Positions 60,246 through 64,000 of a stretch of DNA of 64,000 nucleotides are shown here, one piece after another. The stretch covers positions 1-64,000 of the forward strand of contig CAZGSV010000009.1 in the NCBI GenBank assembly GCA_964528605.1, given 5' to 3'. Origin of the DNA: CAZGSV01 sp964528605. GTDB taxonomy: Bacteria > Armatimonadota > Zipacnadia > CAZGSV01. Both the position numbers and the translations under genes were made by a program. The notes under the pieces are model-generated. The model did not search any database and was not told the origin of the DNA. It saw nothing but the letters and a program-made list of their open reading frames with translations. Each line of letters opens with the position of its first letter. Position 1 is the stretch's first letter.

Positions 60246-61717
60246 CCGCAGACGAGCCGACCGAGCGGAAAACCCCCACCCCCCCCGCCCGCCAACCCGA
60301 GGAGGGCTCGCGGGCAGAAGCCGCAGCCGGCGAGAACGTCGTCAACTGCATCGCCGTGGCCCTCAAGAACAAGCGCCTATACGGCGTCGAGCACCCCAGC
60401 GTGGTAGGCGCGCTCCGCGAGGCAGAGGCGGCCCTGGTGGAACTGCTGCGCCTGGTGCCCGAAGTGTCCTTCAAGTTCGTCGCCGGCGAGATCGTGCTCG
60501 AAAGCCGTCCCCTCTTCCGCGCCGAAGAGCGCCGCCGCCCCCTCTGGCAGGATTGCAGCAAGCGCCGCATCCAAGTGCTCACCTTCGACGTGGGCGTTAC
60601 CCTGGCCGAACTCACCGCCCTGGTGGAACTCCTCGACGCCGATCCTGACGCGGTGCAGGCCCGCGGCGGGCCCAACGCCTTCCTCAAGGAGCGCGAGGTA
60701 GAACGCATCACCGCCGAAAGCGCCGCCTACCTCGACATCGGCCCCGCGGGCGAGTACCTCGCCGGCACCGTGCTCGGCACCCACTTCGCCGGCGTCAACA
60801 CCGTCAAGCAGGCCATGCAGTGCGCCCTCGATGGGCTCCCCATTGACGCCTCCGCCGCCCGCGCCGTCGCCTCCCAGATCCTCACCAACCTCCAGGAGGA
60901 CCCCGCCCTCCTGCTCAGCCTCACCGCCATCAAGGCCTACGACGAGTACACCTTCAGCCACTGCGTCAATCTCTCGCTCTTGGCCGTCTGTCTGGGCGCC
61001 TACATCGGCCTGCGCCAGCAGGACCTCTCCGAACTGGCCACCGCCGGAATGCTCCACGACGTGGGCAAGGTCTTTGTCCCCCTCGCCATTCTCCGCAAGC
61101 CCGGGAAGATGACCGAAGAGGAATGGGGCATCATGGTCGAGCACCCCCGCCGCGGTGCGCGCGTGCTCTTCGAGACCGAGGACGCCCCCCGCCTCGCGCC
61201 CGTGATCGCCTTTGAGCACCACCTGCGCTGGAACCTCAGCGGCTATCCCAAACTGCGCTACGCCCGCACGCTCCACCCTTATTCCATGATGATCACCCTG
61301 GGCGACTTCTACGACGCCTTGACCAGCGCCCGCCCCTACCGCAAGCCCTTCCCCCCCTTCGAGGCCTTGGCGCTCATGACCGAGGCCTCCGGCACCGAGT
61401 TCGAGCCCGGCCTCTTGGCGGCCTTTCAGGCCATGATGGGGCCCTTCCCCATCGGCACCGTCGTGCGCTTGTCCGACCGCACGCTCGGCATCGTCATCCG
61501 CCCAGGTCCCAGGCCGGATGTGCCGCCCACTGTCGCCCTCGTCGCCGACGCCGACGGCCACCGCTTGGAGACCCCCGAAGAGAAAGACCTGGCCGCCCCT
61601 GGCGCACCCCAGATTGACGCTACCTTGGACCCCACGCGCCTGGGCGTGGACCCCCAGATGATCATGGTGGAGTTGTTGGCCGCCCGCGATCGGGCGCGCC
61701 AACCGGTCCAGTCCTAA
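60242..61717 (+). CDS. HD-GYP domain protein (putative c-di-GMP phosphodiesterase)
   Basis: 491 residues. Residues about 30-185 form the module shared with the upstream HEAT protein (KRLYGVEHPSVVGALREAEA; GVTLAELTALVELLDADPDA). Residues about 225-400 are an HD-GYP domain: LHDVGK with H272 and D273, VEHPRRGARVLFE, IAFEHHLRWNLSGYPK in place of the usual HHERxDGxGYP, and GDFYDALTSARPYRK. The metal site looks intact; the HHLRW...SGYP variant may change specificity. It probably degrades c-di-GMP, with the shared module as sensor or docking part. GTG 60242 overlaps the upstream stop. Confidence 0.85.
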   Translation: MTADEPTERKTPTPPARQPEEGSRAEAAAGENVVNCIAVALKNKRLYGVEHPSVVGALREAEAALVELLRLVPEVSFKFVAGEIVLESRPLFRAEERRRPLWQDCSKRRIQVLTFDVGVTLAELTALVELLDADPDAVQARGGPNAFLKEREVERITAESAAYLDIGPAGEYLAGTVLGTHFAGVNTVKQAMQCALDGLPIDASAARAVASQILTNLQEDPALLLSLTAIKAYDEYTFSHCVNLSLLAVCLGAYIGLRQQDLSELATAGMLHDVGKVFVPLAILRKPGKMTEEEWGIMVEHPRRGARVLFETEDAPRLAPVIAFEHHLRWNLSGYPKLRYARTLHPYSMMITLGDFYDALTSARPYRKPFPPFEALALMTEASGTEFEPGLLAAFQAMMGPFPIGTVVRLSDRTLGIVIRPGPRPDVPPTVALVADADGHRLETPEEKDLAAPGAPQIDATLDPTRLGVDPQMIMVELLAARDRARQPVQS

Positions 61718-61807
61718 CAGCCGACCCCATTCCCCAGCACGCCCCCACCGGCCGGCGTCCTTGCCAGCCGCCCCACGGCCCGCTAACTTCTGTGCGGAGG
61801 CGAACCA

Positions 61808-63151
61808 ATGCGAATCCTCGTGGTTGGGGGCAACGCGGCCGGCCTGAGCGCAGCCAGCAAGGCTCGCCGGACCGCCGCTGACGTGGAAATCCTGGTGCTG
61901 GAGCGCGGCCGCGACATCTCCTACGCCCAATGCGGGCTACCCTACTTGCTCAGCGGCATGGTCGCCGACGAAGCCGCGCTGGTCCACTTCACGCCTGCCG
62001 GCATCATGCGCGAGCGGGGAATAGAGGTGCGCACCGGTCATTACGTCACCGCGCTCCGCCTCTCCGAACACCAGGTGCTGGGCGAGAGAACGGACGGGAC
62101 TCCGTTCGCCGAGCCTTACGACCGCCTCATTCTCGCCACCGGCGCCCGGCCGCGCGTGCCGCCCGCGCTCTCCCGACCGGCAAGCAACGTCTTCACCTTG
62201 CACACTTACCAAGACCTCAGGCGGCTGCGCGTATTCCTGGCCGCGCAGAAGCCGCCACGAGTCACCATCGTCGGCGCTTCCTACCTCGGCCTGGAGATGG
62301 CCGAGGCTTTTCGCACCCTCGGGCTCGCGGTCACGGTCCTGGAGGCGTCGCCCCAGCCGCTGCCCGGTTTCGACTCCCCCCTGGCCTCGCTGGCAGCCGC
62401 CGAACTAGCCCGCAACAACGTTCACTTGATGCTCGAGAGGCCGGCAAGCGCCCTCGACATTGATGGCAGCGGCATCTGCCGCGCCGTCGTCGGCGACTGG
62501 GGCAGCCAGGATTGCGACGCGGTGCTGCTCGCCCTAGGCGTGCGGCCCAACGTGGAACTGGCCGAGCAGGCGCACCTGCGCCTAGGGCCGACGGGCGCTA
62601 TCCCCACCGACCGCCGCCTGGCCACCGAGCGCCCCGGCGTCTTCGCCTGCGGCGACTGCGCCGAAACCGTGCACCTGGTCACCGGCAAGCCGACTTGGGT
62701 GCCGCTGGGCTCTACAGCGAACAAGCAGGGCCGCGTCGCCGGCGCCAACGCGGTGGGCGGCGACGAGTCGTTCTCCGGCGTCGTCGGCACCGCCGGCCTG
62801 CGCCTCTTCAATCTGGAGATGGCGCGCACCGGCCTTTCTCTCAGAGAAGCCCAAGCGTCCGGCTTCGAGGCGGCGGTGGTAACCATAACCGCGCCCTCGC
62901 GCGCGGCCTACATGCGCGGGGCCTCGGAGATCACCATCAGCCTAGTGGTCGAGTCGGCTACGCGCCGGATTCTGGGCGCCCACGCCGCCGGCAAGGAAGG
63001 GGTCGCCAAGAGAGTGGACCTGTTCGCGGTGGCGGCCGCCCAGGGGCTGACCGCCGACGACGTGGCGGGCTGGGACCTCTCCTACGCGCCGCCGTTCGCT
63101 CCGGTCTGGGACCCGGTGCTCGTCGCCGCCAACGTCGCCCGCCGCAGGTAG
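61808..63151 (+). CDS. CoA-disulfide reductase / NADH oxidase-like flavoprotein
   Basis: 447 residues, the size of CoADR and Nox enzymes. FAD site VVGGNAAGLSAASKARR, a single redox-active cysteine C42 in SYAQCGLPYLLSG, the NAD(P) site VTIVGASYLGLEMAEAFRTL, the second FAD motif GVFACGDCAE and a C-terminal dimerisation domain (AGANAVGGDESFSGVVGTAG). The family reduces CoA disulfide or oxygen with NAD(P)H and helps keep thiols reduced, which fits its thioredoxin reductase neighbour. GGAGG lies seven bases before ATG 61808. Confidence 0.88.
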   Translation: MRILVVGGNAAGLSAASKARRTAADVEILVLERGRDISYAQCGLPYLLSGMVADEAALVHFTPAGIMRERGIEVRTGHYVTALRLSEHQVLGERTDGTPFAEPYDRLILATGARPRVPPALSRPASNVFTLHTYQDLRRLRVFLAAQKPPRVTIVGASYLGLEMAEAFRTLGLAVTVLEASPQPLPGFDSPLASLAAAELARNNVHLMLERPASALDIDGSGICRAVVGDWGSQDCDAVLLALGVRPNVELAEQAHLRLGPTGAIPTDRRLATERPGVFACGDCAETVHLVTGKPTWVPLGSTANKQGRVAGANAVGGDESFSGVVGTAGLRLFNLEMARTGLSLREAQASGFEAAVVTITAPSRAAYMRGASEITISLVVESATRRILGAHAAGKEGVAKRVDLFAVAAAQGLTADDVAGWDLSYAPPFAPVWDPVLVAANVARRR

Positions 63152-63174
63152 CCCCGTTCGCTAGCAAACTACCT

Positions 63175-63233
63175 GTAGCGTCCGGCTTTACGCCGGACGC
63201 ATTGCCCACCTCGGGCATGAAGCCCGACGCTAC
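63175..63233. repeat. Nested palindromic element
   Basis: An outer inverted repeat GTAGCGTCCGGC...GCCCGACGCTAC (63175-63186 and 63222-63233) encloses a strong hairpin GCGTCCGGC/GCCGGACGC (63178-63200) and a second GGGC...GCCC stem. It lies between the two convergent genes and may end transcription from both sides. Confidence 0.65.
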
Positions 63234-63236
63234 CGA

Positions 63237-64000
63237 TTACCTCAGCCCCTGCTCGCTTAGCCAGCGCTCGCAATCCATCGCCGCCATGCAGCCGCAGCCG
63301 GCCGCCGTCACCGCCTGCCGATACTTGCTGTCGTGCACGTCCCCCGCGGCGAAGACGCCCGGCACACTCGTGGCCGCGCCCTCGCCCCGCACCACGTAGC
63401 CCTTCTCGTCCAACTCCAACTGGCCGCGGAAGACCGCCGTGTTGGGCTCGTGCCCAATGGCCAGGAAAACGCCCTCGCACTTGCGCTCCGAGAGCGAGCC
63501 CTCCTTCACGTTCCGCAGCCGCACCCCCACCACCTTGCCCTGCGCCACGTCGAGAATGTCCTCCACCACGCTGTTCCAGACGAACTCGATCTTCTCGTTG
63601 GCGAAGGCACGCTCTTGCAGAATCCTGGAGGCCCGTAGGGCATCGCGACGGTGCACCACATAGACTCTCTCGGCGTAGCGTGTGAGAAAGATGGCTTCCT
63701 CCATGGCGCTGTCGCCGCCCCCGACCACCACCACTTCCTGTCCGCGGAAGAAAAAGCCGTCGCAGGTGGCGCACACGGAGACGCCGGCGCCGAGCAATTG
63801 CCGCTCGGAGTCGAGCCCCAGCATGCGGGCGGAGGCGCCGGTGGCGATGATGAGAGCGTGGGCCTCGAAGGTCTCGCCTTCGGCATCCACCACCAACGGC
63901 CGGCGCGACAGCTCCACGCCGGTGGCTTCCTTCATCAGTATCTCCGCGCCGAAGCGCTCCGCCTGCTCGCGCATTTGGCGCATGAGTTCCGGGCCTTCGA
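63237..64000 (-). CDS. trxB: Thioredoxin reductase, N-terminus outside the window
   Basis: At least 253 residues; the frame continues past base 64000 with EGPELM before MRQMREQAERFGAEI, as in TrxB, so about 60 N-terminal residues with the first FAD site are missing. The redox centre CATCDG, the NADPH site VVVVGGGDSAMEEAIFLTRY, VYVVHRRDALRAS and the C-terminal GVFAAGDVHDSKYRQAVTAA are all present. It reduces thioredoxin with NADPH. Confidence 0.95.
   Translation of the reverse strand, partial: EGPELMRQMREQAERFGAEILMKEATGVELSRRPLVVDAEGETFEAHALIIATGASARMLGLDSERQLLGAGVSVCATCDGFFFRGQEVVVVGGGDSAMEEAIFLTRYAERVYVVHRRDALRASRILQERAFANEKIEFVWNSVVEDILDVAQGKVVGVRLRNVKEGSLSERKCEGVFLAIGHEPNTAVFRGQLELDEKGYVVRGEGAATSVPGVFAAGDVHDSKYRQAVTAAGCGCMAAMDCERWLSEQGLR

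Noticed and set aside
60377..61930. 517-codon minus-strand frame opposite the HD-GYP gene
   Set aside because: Gly/Val/Glu-rich antisense translation; no motif, and the plus strand has the HD site.

Overview
The window is clearly GC-rich and densely coded. It looks like a chromosomal segment of a free-living, probably uncultured bacterium with a Gram-negative type of envelope: there is an outer-membrane beta-barrel protein at 43337-44368, several signal peptides, and RodA-based wall synthesis. Sialidase-fold (BNR) proteins, a sulfatase-modifying-factor (FGE) fold, neutral-ceramidase-like and URO-D-like proteins, orphan sugar-binding proteins and a DUF1385 protein occur together. That mix recalls Armatimonadota, Planctomycetota and related lineages, but the phylum cannot be fixed from this sequence alone. 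There are six tRNA genes (Leu-GAG, Val-CAC, Gly-CCC, Cys-GCA, Leu-UAA, Pro-GGG), no rRNA, no CRISPR array and no intact transposase.

Layout. 1-1540: NAD salvage (nicotinamidase end, nicotinate phosphoribosyltransferase). 1574-7718, minus: an ABC-2 exporter, TldE, TldD and a TPR/zinc-ribbon membrane protein. 7803-13749: a BNR protein, a large secreted protein and a ceramidase-like protein. 13792-16643, minus: a membrane-anchored NACHT-HEAT NTPase behind an FHA protein. 16794-23224: a membrane protein, a CBS-DUF1385 fusion, ribosomal protein L28, two GT-C type glycosyltransferases and a polyprenyl-phosphate hexose synthase. 23513-28749: three paralogous solute-binding proteins with no transporter partners, interrupted by a tRNA cluster that contains degenerate tRNA copies. 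29203-33367: an accessory region with an FGE-BNR fusion, an RHS remnant, a TAG-interrupted lipoprotein gene, a hairpin array, a GIY-YIG nuclease and tRNA-like 3' ends.

33451-44368, minus: a seven-gene, tightly spaced cluster made of an outer-membrane protein, an SRPBCC cyclase-like protein, a PocR/GGDEF-like/ketosynthase fusion, a 7TM histidine kinase, a sensor-propeller/toroid fusion and two membrane-anchored beta-propellers. This is the strongest candidate for an undescribed system. 44539-46592: a URO-D-like protein, a REP-like inverted pair and a truncated radical SAM gene. 46742-51140, minus: a rodA to ftsY operon with two unknown genes between. 51374-53488: HU, tRNA-Pro, NadA and a cupin. 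53599-57699: glycolate-oxidase-type GlcD-GlcE fusion and GlcF. 57873-61717: a HEAT protein and an HD-GYP protein that share an N-terminal module. 61808-64000: a CoA-disulfide-reductase-like flavoprotein and a thioredoxin reductase cut by the window edge.

Regulation. Sigma70-like promoters are readable ahead of several tRNA and protein genes. At four places (ABC operon, the 20760 glycosyltransferase, rodA, the cupin) the -10 box lies only 6-8 bases before the start codon, which suggests leaderless mRNAs next to many genes with ordinary Shine-Dalgarno sequences.
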